Notes: a model not told the origin generated them from the sequence alone. DNA of 6,573 nucleotides from Chloroflexota bacterium (GCA_017860725.1 JAGDMX010000170.1:1-6573), one strand, 5' to 3'. Positions 1 to 6,211 are shown, counted from the stretch's first letter. Made by a program: numbers and translations.

Positions 1-1
1 T

Positions 2-1320
2 GAAGCGCCCCTGGCGGCGCGCATGCGCCCTCGTACTCTGGAGGAGTTCGTCGGTCAGGAGGATATTTTAGGCCCGGGGAAGCTGTTACGGCGGGCGATC
101 GAGGCTGACCGGTTATTCTCGTCAATCATCCTATGGGGTCCGCCTGGCAGCGGCAAGACAACCCTGGCGATGGTGATTGCCAACCAGACCAAGAGTCACT
201 TTGAAACGCTGTCGGCGGTGCTGGCTGGCAAGGCTGATCTGCGGGTGGTGATCGAGGCGGCGGTCGAGCGGCGCAGACTGTATGGCAAGCGCACGATATT
301 GTTTGTTGACGAAGTTCACCGCTGGAACAAGGCTCAACAGGATGCGCTGCTACCCCATGTCGAGAATGGCACAGTGACTTTAATTGGCGCCACGACCGAA
401 AACCCCTACTTTGAGGTGATCGGCGCCCTGGTATCGCGCTCGCGAGTCTTTCAATTGCGGCCCTTGAGCGACGAGGCTGTGCGCCATGTGATGATCTATG
501 CTTTGCAGGATACGGAACGCGGCTACGGCACCCGCCAAATCCAACTGGATGACGATGCCATAGAGCATCTGATCCGCGTGGCAGGAGGCGATGCGCGTAA
601 TTTCATATTACCCTGGAGGTCGCCCAGGAGTCGATCCAGCGGCGCGCGGTATTATATGATAAAGATGGGGATGCTCACTACGATACGATCTCGGCCTTTA
701 TTAAGTCGGTGCGCGGCTCGGACCCAGATGCAGCCCTATACTGGTTGGCCAAGATGTTGTACGCCGGGGAAGACCCGCGTTTTATCCTGCGCCGGTTAAT
801 CATCCTGGCTGGCGAAGACATCGGTTTGGGTGACCCCTTAGGGCTGGTAGTAGCCAATGCATCCGCGCAGGCTTTTGATTATATCGGTCTGCCGGAGGGC
901 ATCTATCCAATCGTAGAAGCAACACTCTACCTGGCAACGGCTCCGAAATCTAACTCGGCGGGCGCGTACTTCAAGGCTTTCCAGCTCATTGAGCAAGAGG
1001 GGATTACTGCTGTTCCGCAGCACCTCCAGGATAACAACCGGGATGCGGCTGCCTTAGGTCATGGGGTGGGTTACCAATATCCCCATGAAGCCCCGGATCA
1101 TTATTTACCGCAGCAGTACCTGCCGCGTCCGCTTTTAGGAACTTATTTCTATAATCCATCCAGCCAGGGTTACGAAGCGATTGTCCTTGATCGCCTGGAA
1201 CGCTGGCGGACCGCCCAACAAGCCGCCCTGGGTATTACGCAGACAGAGATCTTGCCGGAGCTGAGTGAAGGGGAGATTAAGGACATCAAGGGAAAGCATA
1301 AACCATCCGGGCAGGTGTAA
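2..1320 (+). pseudogene. rarA: Replication-associated recombination protein A (RarA/MgsA AAA+ ATPase), 5' partial and internally disrupted
   Basis: RarA is a cytoplasmic AAA+ ATPase related to clamp-loader subunits that acts at stalled replication forks. The frame is open from base 2 and reads E-A-P-L-A-A-R-M-R-P-R-T-L-E-E-F-V-G-Q, so the ATG at 23 is internal and the true start lies left of the window. Visible motifs are Walker A GPPGSGKT (137-160), Walker B with Asp-Glu at 308-313, sensor 1 around GATTENP (386-406) and the Arg-finger segment SRSR (434-445). After GDARN (ending at 601) this frame gives 65 non-family residues and stops at 799. From 601 another frame carries the family's C-terminal half to TAA at 1318-1320, including KSVRGSDPDAALYWLAKM, GEDIGLGDP, APKSN and HGVGYQYPHE. 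From memory of E. coli RarA, about 18 residues of the lid helix after GDAR(N/R) are absent. Identity of the family is very secure. Whether the lesion is real or an assembly error cannot be seen here; neither half shows further decay. Confidence 0.9.
598..604 (+). other. Deletion/frameshift junction inside rarA
   Basis: The upstream frame stays family-like through Asn at 599-601. In the downstream frame a TAA sits at 598-600, and family-like sequence starts immediately after it (F-H-I-T-L-E-V-A-Q-E). The join is therefore confined to a few bases. Restoring the frame needs 3n+1 missing bases. Comparison with remembered RarA sequences suggests roughly 50-60 bases lost, which would include the conserved A-L-N-x-L-E helix. 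A polymerase slip or programmed frameshift would not remove that block. Confidence 0.75.
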
Positions 1321-1374
1321 CGAATCCACCTTTGCCGGCAATGTAATGGTAACTGTACTATTTTTATAACACTA

Positions 1375-1398
1375 TGCCATAATAGAGTAAAATATAAT
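1375..1398 (+). promoter_or_regulatory. Candidate -10 elements for the sugar ABC operon
   Basis: Two plausible -10 boxes lie in the AT-rich stretch upstream of the binding-protein gene. One is an extended form, TGCCATAAT at 1375-1383. The other is a consensus TATAAT at 1393-1398. No convincing -35 is visible for either, so the exact start is uncertain. The second would start transcription near 1405, just before the inverted repeat at 1409-1433. The 263-base gap 1321-1583 holds no gene that I can support. Confidence 0.4.
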
Positions 1399-1408
1399 TA
1401 TCAAGTAT

Positions 1409-1433
1409 CCATCCGAAAAATATTCGGGTATGG
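1409..1433 (+). promoter_or_regulatory. Inverted repeat next to the predicted start site (possible operator or leader hairpin)
   Basis: CCGAA (1413-1417) and TTCGG (1423-1427) are perfect complements around a 5-base AT loop. CCAT (1409-1412) and ATGG (1430-1433) extend the pairing past a 2-base bulge. A related segment, TTCCGGATA at 1452-1460, lies 25 bases downstream in the opposite orientation to the first arm. There is no T-run, so it is not a terminator. Its position just after the TATAAT box fits a repressor operator or a 5' mRNA hairpin; the regulator is unknown. Confidence 0.35.
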
Positions 1434-1480
1434 GCAATTTGCTCTGTAAAATTCCGGATAGATGCTTCGTATTTTCTAAG

Positions 1481-1498
1481 ATGTACATGGAGGTACAT
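1481..1498 (+). promoter_or_regulatory. Perfect 6-bp inverted repeat overlapping an alternative upstream start
   Basis: ATGTAC (1481-1486) and GTACAT (1493-1498) are perfect inverted repeats around a 6-base spacer. The spacer contains most of GGAGG (1489-1493), a Shine-Dalgarno-like sequence only 3 bases before an in-frame ATG at 1497. That ATG would add 29 hydrophilic residues before the signal peptide. Pairing of the two arms would bury the GGAGG. It may be an operator or may affect ribosome access; it may also be chance. Confidence 0.3.
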
Positions 1499-1571
1499 GC
1501 ACCAGTTGAATGAAGATGATGAAAATCCCTTTCCTGTAACAAAAGTCAAAAAACCAATATCAATGAATTCT

Positions 1572-1576
1572 AGGAG
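1572..1576 (+). promoter_or_regulatory. Ribosome binding site of the binding-protein gene
   Basis: AGGAG with a 7-base spacer before ATG 1584 decides the start. The protein from this ATG begins directly with a lysine-containing signal-peptide n-region, while the upstream in-frame ATG at 1497 has a spacing of only 3 bases and would bury the signal peptide behind a 29-residue extension. Confidence 0.75.
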
Positions 1577-1583
1577 TAAAACA

Positions 1584-2906
1584 ATGAATATCAAGAAAGT
1601 TACCTGGGGTGTCTTAAGCATCCTGATCCTTTTCTCGTTAATTCTCAGCGCTTGTGGAGGTGGTGAGGAAGCAACTCCCGCTGAAACAGCCGCACCTGAA
1701 GAGGCGACCGCTCCCCCTGAAGCGACTGGCAAGCAGGTGGAAGTGTTCTCCTGGTGGACAGGCGGTGGTGAAGCCGCCGGTCTGGACGCCATGATCGTAG
1801 TCTTCAAAGCGCAGAACCCCGACGTCGAGTTTATCAACTCGGCAGTAGCCGGCGGCGCCGGCACGAATGCCCGGGCAGTCCTGGCCACCCGCCTTTCCCA
1901 GAACCAGCCGCCCGATAGCTGGCAGGGACATGCCGGTCAGGAGCTGATCGGTACCTATGTGAAAGATCAGAAGATTGAGCCGCTCAACTTCCTGTACGAA
2001 GAGCAAGGCTGGTTGGATATTATGCCAGCGACCTTGATCCCCTTGATCTCACAGGACGGCAACATCTACTCGGTGCCGGTCAACATCCACCGCGCCAATG
2101 TGCTATGGTCCAACCCGGCTGTCCTCGAAGCCAATGGCGTTACCACCGCCCCAACCAACCTGGAAGAATGGTTTGCCGCCATGGATACCCTCCAGGCAGC
2201 CGGCGTCATCCCGCTGGCGATGGGTGAGCAATGGACCGCCATGCACCTGATGGAGACTATCCTGCTGGCCAGCCTGGGACCAGAGGCTTATAACGGTCTG
2301 TGGGACGGTACAACCGATTGGGGCAGCCCCGAAGTTAAAACCGGCCTAGAGAACTATGCTAAGGCTCTCGGCTACACCAATACCGATGCAGGTTCGTTGA
2401 GCTGGCAGGATGCTTCCCAGCTCGTAGTGGACGGCAAAGCAGCCTATAATGTGATGGGCGACTGGGCGCAAGGTTTCTTCCAGGAACTCGGCAAGCAGCC
2501 CAATACCGACTACGGTTGGGCTCCTGTTCCGGGCACTAGTGGAACCTTCCAGTTCCTCTCGGACAGCTTCGTACTGGCTGTAGGTGCCCCGCATCGTGAT
2601 GAGGCGATTGCCTGGCTGAAGGTCGCCGGCTCCAAGGAAGGCCAGGATGCCTTCAACCCGGTCAAGGGATCCATCCCGGCCCGCAGCGATGCCGATAAGA
2701 CCTTGTACAATGTGTACTTGCAGTCCGCCATGGATGATTGGGCGAGCAACACGGTCGTCGGCAGCCTGGCTCATGGTGTGGTTGCCAATGACTCCTGGAA
2801 GAGCGAGATCGATACGGCCCTGGGCTTGTTCCTGGCCGACAAGAACATCGATACTTTCCAGGCGGCCCTGGTGGCGGCCTGCCAGAGCAGTGGTCCGTGC
2901 CAGTAA
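1584..2906 (+). CDS. Carbohydrate ABC transporter substrate-binding lipoprotein, glucose/mannose type (Thermus TtGBP / GtsA-like)
   Basis: This 440-residue lipoprotein should bind a hexose outside the cytoplasmic membrane and deliver it to the two permeases encoded downstream. The start is set by AGGAG at 1572-1576. Residues 1-23 form a lipoprotein signal peptide (Lys4-Lys5, hydrophobic core 10-21, lipobox LSAC with Cys24). Residues 25-50 are a Gly, then Ala/Thr/Pro/Glu linker. The mature domain is family 1 solute-binding. Its details match my memory of the Thermus thermophilus glucose-binding protein almost block for block: FSWWTGGGE (55-63), GGAGTNARAVL (90-100), GHAGQELIGT (115-124), SVPVNIHR (163-170), SWQ (273-275), NVMGDWA (289-295), SDSF (326-329), FNPVKGSI (357-364) and GSLAHG (393-398). 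Glucose, galactose or mannose is thus the likely ligand, but specificity is inferred. The only cysteines besides Cys24 are C433 and C439 in the tail. A terminator-like hairpin follows 37 bases after the stop. Confidence 0.93.
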   Translation: MNIKKVTWGVLSILILFSLILSACGGGEEATPAETAAPEEATAPPEATGKQVEVFSWWTGGGEAAGLDAMIVVFKAQNPDVEFINSAVAGGAGTNARAVLATRLSQNQPPDSWQGHAGQELIGTYVKDQKIEPLNFLYEEQGWLDIMPATLIPLISQDGNIYSVPVNIHRANVLWSNPAVLEANGVTTAPTNLEEWFAAMDTLQAAGVIPLAMGEQWTAMHLMETILLASLGPEAYNGLWDGTTDWGSPEVKTGLENYAKALGYTNTDAGSLSWQDASQLVVDGKAAYNVMGDWAQGFFQELGKQPNTDYGWAPVPGTSGTFQFLSDSFVLAVGAPHRDEAIAWLKVAGSKEGQDAFNPVKGSIPARSDADKTLYNVYLQSAMDDWASNTVVGSLAHGVVANDSWKSEIDTALGLFLADKNIDTFQAALVAACQSSGPCQ

Positions 2907-2943
2907 TCCACTGGATGGTTAACTTTATCCAGGCTTGAATTTG

Positions 2944-2993
2944 AAATGGGGATTTGGCAGGTAGATTACACCTTAGCCAAATCCCCATTTTTT
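2944..2993 (+). terminator. Strong intrinsic terminator/attenuator between the binding protein and permease genes
   Basis: AAATGGGGATTTGGC (2944-2958) and its exact reverse complement (2976-2990) form a 15-bp perfect stem around a 17-base loop, ending in six T (2988-2993). AGGT (2959-2962) and ACCT (2970-2973) may extend the stem past a small bulge. Since the permeases have no obvious promoter of their own in the 41 bases that follow, partial read-through is the simple explanation. It would leave more transcript for the binding protein than for the permeases, a common arrangement in sugar ABC operons. Confidence 0.9.
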
Positions 2994-3034
2994 ATAGCCG
3001 TGGCTGTACGGATATCACGGAATCAAGAGGGTCT

Positions 3035-3964
3035 ATGATCACTGAGAATGCTAGCCTGAAACCAGCCGCCCGGCGCCGTTTAAATCTCGGTAAATACGCG
3101 GGTTTCTTTCTGGTTCTCCCCTCGATCATTGCTGTCGGTATTTTCGTCTATGGGTTTATTGCCTGGTCGGTGCGCGTCTCGCTCAGCCAGTGGAAAGGTT
3201 TAACTCCCGACTACACCTTTGTGGGGTTGAAGAACTACATCAATCTGTTCTCCGATCCTCGCTTTATGGTAGATATCCGCAATACTGTCATTTTCACCCT
3301 GGTTTTTGTGCTTGGGTCGCTTACCATTGGATTGACCCTGGCAATCCTGCTCGATCAACACCTGCCCGGGGAGGCATTTTTCCGCAGCCTGTTCCTGTTC
3401 CCTATGGCGATTTCGTTTATCGTTACCGGCGTGGTCTGGCGCTGGATGCTCAACCCGGCGATCACCGCCGACCGGCTGAGCGGCTTTAACCTGCTGTTCC
3501 ATAACTTGGGGCTGGATTTTCTGATTAACCAATGGCACCTGACTCCAACCTGGGGGATCGCCGCGGTTGCCCTGGCTGCCATCTGGCAAATGTCGGGTTA
3601 CACCATGGCGCTTTATCTCGGAGGCCTGCGAGCAGTTCCGGATGAGCTACGCGAAGCTGCCCGTGTGGATGGCGCCAGCGAGCTGCAGGTGTACCGGCGG
3701 ATTATCCTCCCCATGCTGTGGCCGGTTACCTTGAGCGCAGTGATCATTTTGGGGCACATATCCCTGAAAGTGTTTGACTTGATTATCGCAGTCGCTGGAA
3801 AGCAGCTCCCCCTGGATGTGCCGGCGATTTACATGTGGCAAACAACATTTGATGGATTGTTCTACGGCCGGGGTGCTTCGATCGGCATCTTGCTGTTGAT
3901 CAGCGTCGCTGTTCTTATTATTCCCTATCTTTATTATTCTCTGCGCAGCGGAGGTGAATCGTGA
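3035..3964 (+). CDS. Sugar ABC transporter permease, MalF/UgpA (GtsB-like) subunit
   Basis: This 309-residue inner-membrane protein is one half of the translocation channel of the sugar importer. The chosen ATG at 3035 follows AGAGGG (3026-3031); spacing is short. An open frame reaches back to 2954 but would begin inside the terminator hairpin. A basic cytoplasmic N-terminus (residues 9-20, with R13-R14-R15) precedes about six membrane segments near 21-45, 84-107, 113-137, 172-196, 229-255 and 281-302. The EAA loop that docks the ATPase is clear: E207-A208-A209, G213, then I223-I224-L225-P226 (ELREAARVDGA...IILP). Length and layout are normal for binding-protein-dependent permeases of the sugar (CUT1) class. 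The stop TGA overlaps the GTG start of the next gene by four bases, so the two subunits are translationally coupled and expected in 1:1 ratio. Substrate is inferred from the adjacent glucose-type binding protein. Confidence 0.93.
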   Translation: MITENASLKPAARRRLNLGKYAGFFLVLPSIIAVGIFVYGFIAWSVRVSLSQWKGLTPDYTFVGLKNYINLFSDPRFMVDIRNTVIFTLVFVLGSLTIGLTLAILLDQHLPGEAFFRSLFLFPMAISFIVTGVVWRWMLNPAITADRLSGFNLLFHNLGLDFLINQWHLTPTWGIAAVALAAIWQMSGYTMALYLGGLRAVPDELREAARVDGASELQVYRRIILPMLWPVTLSAVIILGHISLKVFDLIIAVAGKQLPLDVPAIYMWQTTFDGLFYGRGASIGILLLISVAVLIIPYLYYSLRSGGES

Positions 3965-4815
3965 CCAGCACAACTGCTGCTCGATCTCCAAAGCGTCGCT
4001 TTCGCTTCCAGGGGCGGTATCTCCTGTTGATCCCGCTCTTATTGATGACCATCTTTTATTTGTTACCATTGTATATTATGCTGGTGACCGGGTTTAAGAG
4101 CTTTGCAGAGGTCAGCCTGCAAACCATGTGGAATTTACCCGGTGGTTTTTCATTAGAAAACTATATTGCCGCTTTTGAGAAGCTTGCACCTCATCTGAAG
4201 AACAGCCTGATGATGGTGATCCCCGCTGCGATTATCTCTTCGATGGTAGGCTCGGTCAATGGATTTGTGCTGGCGCGCTGGCGCTTCCCTGGATCTAACC
4301 TGGTGCTGCCCCTATTATTGTTTGGCATGTTTATTCCATACCAGAGCATCCTGATCCCGCTGGCTGTATTTATGAAGAATATCGGCCTGGCAGGCAGCAT
4401 ACCTGGCTTAATCCTGGTGCATGTGATTTATGGTATTCCCATTACAACGCTGACCTTCTATGGCTATTACATGACAGTTCCCAAGGAGCTGGTCGAAGCG
4501 GCTCGTATCGATGGTGCAGGCATGTTCGGGGCTTATCGGCATATCTTCCTGCCGGTATCTGCACCGGCTTTCGTGGTGGTGATTATCTGGCAGTTCACCT
4601 CTGCCTGGAACGACTTCTTATTTGCAGTGATCCTGACGGGCAACGAGAATTGGCCGGTAACCGTCGCGCTGCAAAATATGGCTGGCAGCCAGATCATCGC
4701 CTGGAATGTACAGATGGCGGGATCATTCCTGGCAGCCGTGCCTACTTTGTTGGTATATATCTTCCTGGGTCGTTATTTCTTGCGCGGTCTGATGGCAGGG
4801 GCTTTGAAGGGATAA
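3961..4815 (+). CDS. Sugar ABC transporter permease, MalG/UgpE (GtsC-like) subunit
   Basis: This is the second channel subunit, 284 residues. The start is GTG at 3961 inside the GTGA overlap with the previous stop; GGAGG at 3950-3954 gives a 6-base spacing, which supports it. After a basic N-terminus (KRR at 11-13) there are about six membrane segments near 19-44, 83-105, 115-138, 145-170, 203-225 and 253-275. The periplasmic stretch LPGGFSLENY (59-68) is typical of MalG-class proteins. The EAA loop reads E179-A180-A181, G185, I195, L197-P198 (ELVEAARIDGAG...IFLP), the contact site for the ATPase. No ATPase gene follows. The operon ends here at a terminator 33 bases downstream, so the importer must borrow an MsmX/UgpC-like ATPase encoded elsewhere. 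Confidence 0.93.
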   Translation: MTSTTAARSPKRRFRFQGRYLLLIPLLLMTIFYLLPLYIMLVTGFKSFAEVSLQTMWNLPGGFSLENYIAAFEKLAPHLKNSLMMVIPAAIISSMVGSVNGFVLARWRFPGSNLVLPLLLFGMFIPYQSILIPLAVFMKNIGLAGSIPGLILVHVIYGIPITTLTFYGYYMTVPKELVEAARIDGAGMFGAYRHIFLPVSAPAFVVVIIWQFTSAWNDFLFAVILTGNENWPVTVALQNMAGSQIIAWNVQMAGSFLAAVPTLLVYIFLGRYFLRGLMAGALKG

Positions 4816-4848
4816 AAACGCCCAAAGATTTGTTGATGTTTCGATCCT

Positions 4849-4885
4849 AAGGTTGAATACGGGCCTTTGTGTTTCAACCTTTTTT
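4849..4885 (+). terminator. Intrinsic terminator closing the sugar transporter operon
   Basis: AAGGTTGAA (4849-4857) and TTCAACCTT (4873-4881) pair perfectly around a 15-base loop, and a run of six T (4880-4885) follows. It separates the permease from the histidine phosphatase gene, and it overlaps a GTG (4869) that would otherwise open a longer form of the phosphatase. This argues that the phosphatase starts downstream, at 4926. Confidence 0.85.
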
Positions 4886-4925
4886 CCTTATCTCAAACCG
4901 ATGTAAATCTAGAGAATCAACGCTG

Positions 4926-5543
4926 ATGACCATACTCTTATTAATCCGCCACGCTGAAAACGATTATGTCAAAACCGGCCGTCTGGCTGGTCGCCTAGCG
5001 GGCATTCATCTGAATGAGACCGGCCGCCAACAAGCCCGGGCAGTAGCAGACAAGCTCACCGGAGCGCCGGTTAAAGCGGTGTACAGCAGCCCTCTGGAAC
5101 GAGCGATCGAAACCGCTACACCGATCGCCGAAGCGTTGAATCTGGAAGTTACCCTCCGCCCCAATCTGGTTGAGATGGACTTTGGCGAGTGGCAGAATAA
5201 GAAGCTGAAGGGGCTAAGCCGCTTGAAAGCCTGGAAGGTAGTTCAAGGCGCGCCTGCTCGGATGCGCTTCCCGCAGGGAGAATCCTTCGCCGAAGCACAG
5301 TATCGCATCTGCCAGGAGCTGGATTTACTAGCCAGGCGGCACGATCCGAAAGATATGATTATTTGCGTCAGCCACTCTGATCCGATCAAACTGGCAGTCG
5401 CCTATTATTTAGGCTTACCGTTAGACTTGTTTCAGCGTCTTACCGTCTCCCCAGCGTCCATTACAGCCCTGGCGATTGGAGAGATGGGCAGTCAATTACT
5501 GGCACTAAATTATGATCTATTTTTTACTTTGTCAAAACCTTGA
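4926..5543 (+). CDS. Histidine phosphatase superfamily protein, MSMEG_4193-like (probable phosphomutase/phosphatase)
   Basis: This 205-residue cytoplasmic protein belongs to the phosphoglycerate mutase-like superfamily, which transfers or removes phosphate through a phosphohistidine. The ATG at 4926 is preferred because the protein then begins MTILLLIRHAE, the usual N-terminus; the GTG at 4869 lies in the terminator. No good Shine-Dalgarno is visible. The catalytic set is complete: R8-H9 (nucleophile His9), R59 in SSPLERAIETA, E83 in LVEMDFGEW (acid), and H150 in CVSHSD. LAGRLAG (19-25), FPQGES (115-120) and the C-terminal VSPASI (174-179) match what I remember of the MSMEG_4193 subgroup (TIGR03848). 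It is followed by DUF3090 and an SCO1664-family gene, the same trio that defines this subgroup in Actinobacteria. The substrate is unknown. General PGM or cobC-like phosphatase function is possible but less likely given the context. Confidence 0.9.
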   Translation: MTILLLIRHAENDYVKTGRLAGRLAGIHLNETGRQQARAVADKLTGAPVKAVYSSPLERAIETATPIAEALNLEVTLRPNLVEMDFGEWQNKKLKGLSRLKAWKVVQGAPARMRFPQGESFAEAQYRICQELDLLARRHDPKDMIICVSHSDPIKLAVAYYLGLPLDLFQRLTVSPASITALAIGEMGSQLLALNYDLFFTLSKP

Positions 5544-5555
5544 TTCTGGTATACT
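5529..5555 (+). promoter_or_regulatory. Candidate extended -10 promoter upstream of the DUF3090 gene
   Basis: TGGTATACT (5547-5555) is a good extended -10 element (TG-n-TATACT). TTGTCA (5529-5534) lies 15 bases upstream of the -10 hexamer and resembles a -35. The element overlaps the end of the histidine phosphatase gene and would give a leader of about 50 bases before ATG 5613. The second and third trio genes might then be transcribed separately as well as by read-through. Confidence 0.45.
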
Positions 5556-5612
5556 TCCGAATACATTTCTGGAATTGCTGCGAGAGAGGATCCCCAGAGA
5601 TCAGGAGCATTT

Positions 5613-6140
5613 ATGCCAGGTGCAGAGATCGATTTACGTCCGGTAACACACATCACCACGGATGCCATCGGGCAGCCTGGAAAACGCGTGTTTTATCTTC
5701 AAGGCTGGCAGGATGAACGGACGATTACTTTAATCGTGGAGAAAATTCAAATTCAATCTCTTGCAGTGGGCTTTGAGCAGTTCATCGCTGAAATCCAGGA
5801 ACGCTTTCCTGATCTCCCTGAAGCCTCGGATGATTACATTGAAGAAAAAATGCGGATTATTCCACCCCTGGATCCGCTATTTCGTGTAGGCGAGATGGGC
5901 TTAGGATACGAAGCGGACAGCGACCAGGTGGTCCTGGTGGCACGTGAGCAAGTAGCTGAGGGTGAGAACCAGGAGGAAGGCGACACGGTCCGCTTCTGGT
6001 GCACACGTTCGCAGCTTCGGGCTCTATGCCGCTGGGGGATGGAAGTCGCCTCGCGCGGGCGTCCCATCTGCCCGCAGTGTGGCGAGCCGATGGACCCTGC
6101 CGGGCATTTCTGTCCAAAGAAAAATGGACATAAGCATTAA
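5613..6140 (+). CDS. DUF3090 family protein (TIGR03847-like) with C-terminal zinc-ribbon-like motif
   Basis: This 175-residue protein has no known function. The start is supported by AGGAG (5603-5607) five bases before ATG. Family features that I recognise from actinobacterial members are G20-x-P22-G23-K-R-x-F-Y-L-Q near the start, VEKIQIQSLA (42-51), the FRVGEMGLGYE block (90-100) and the C-terminal CPQCGEPMDPAGHFCP (153-168) followed by NGH. Cys153, Cys156 and Cys167, with His165 or His173 as fourth ligand, could bind zinc; this is inferred from spacing. The middle (112-124) is acidic and probably a loop. No signal peptide or membrane segment is present, so it is cytoplasmic. It lies 69 bases after the histidine phosphatase and 59 bases before the SCO1664-family gene, the second member of the conserved trio. 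It may be an adaptor or substrate-binding partner for the two enzymes, but nothing in the sequence proves that. Confidence 0.88.
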   Translation: MPGAEIDLRPVTHITTDAIGQPGKRVFYLQGWQDERTITLIVEKIQIQSLAVGFEQFIAEIQERFPDLPEASDDYIEEKMRIIPPLDPLFRVGEMGLGYEADSDQVVLVAREQVAEGENQEEGDTVRFWCTRSQLRALCRWGMEVASRGRPICPQCGEPMDPAGHFCPKKNGHKH

Positions 6141-6142
6141 TT

Positions 6143-6211
6143 CCTGTGCCTGGTGACATAATTTCCCCTGGTCCGTAAATTTTTGGCAAATCCTGACCTA
6201 TGCCTGGTGAC
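6143..6211 (+). repeat. 15-base direct repeat spanning the start codon of the SCO1664-family gene
   Basis: CCTGTGCCTGGTGAC (6143-6157) recurs as CCTATGCCTGGTGAC (6197-6211), 14 of 15 bases identical, offset 54 bases. The second copy contains the ATG of the next gene. The first has GTG in the same position and the same frame, opening a 10-codon ORF that ends at TAA 6176-6178. It may be a small duplication of the initiation region, or coincidence. Confidence 0.5.

Noticed and set aside
23..25. ATG at 23 as the start of rarA
   Set aside because: The codons before it (E-A-P-L-A-A-R) are already family sequence, so the gene begins left of the window.
595..800. Programmed frameshifting in rarA
   Set aside because: A block of about 18 conserved residues is missing at the join, and I see no slippery heptamer; a ribosomal slip would not restore the protein.
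1307..1338. Terminator after rarA (GGCAGGTG pairing with CACCT..GCC across the stop codon)
   Set aside because: The stem is short with a 2-base bulge and no T-run follows, so it is not a convincing intrinsic terminator.
1364..1888. Minus-strand open frame of 174 codons over the upstream region and start of the lipoprotein
   Set aside because: It is antisense to a well-supported coding sequence, has a low-complexity composition mirroring the Ala/Pro linker, and shows no recognisable domain.
2647..2922. Other-frame open frames on both strands inside the lipoprotein 3' end
   Set aside because: They are Arg/Pro/Ser-rich shadows of a GC-rich coding region without a ribosome site or family resemblance.
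2954..3034. N-terminal extension of the first permease from ATG 2954
   Set aside because: It would begin within the terminator hairpin and lacks a ribosome site; ATG 3035 gives the usual MalF-class N-terminus.
4869..4925. Upstream GTG start for the histidine phosphatase
   Set aside because: It lies inside the loop of the terminator at 4849-4885, and the extra residues precede the standard N-terminal strand and RHA motif.
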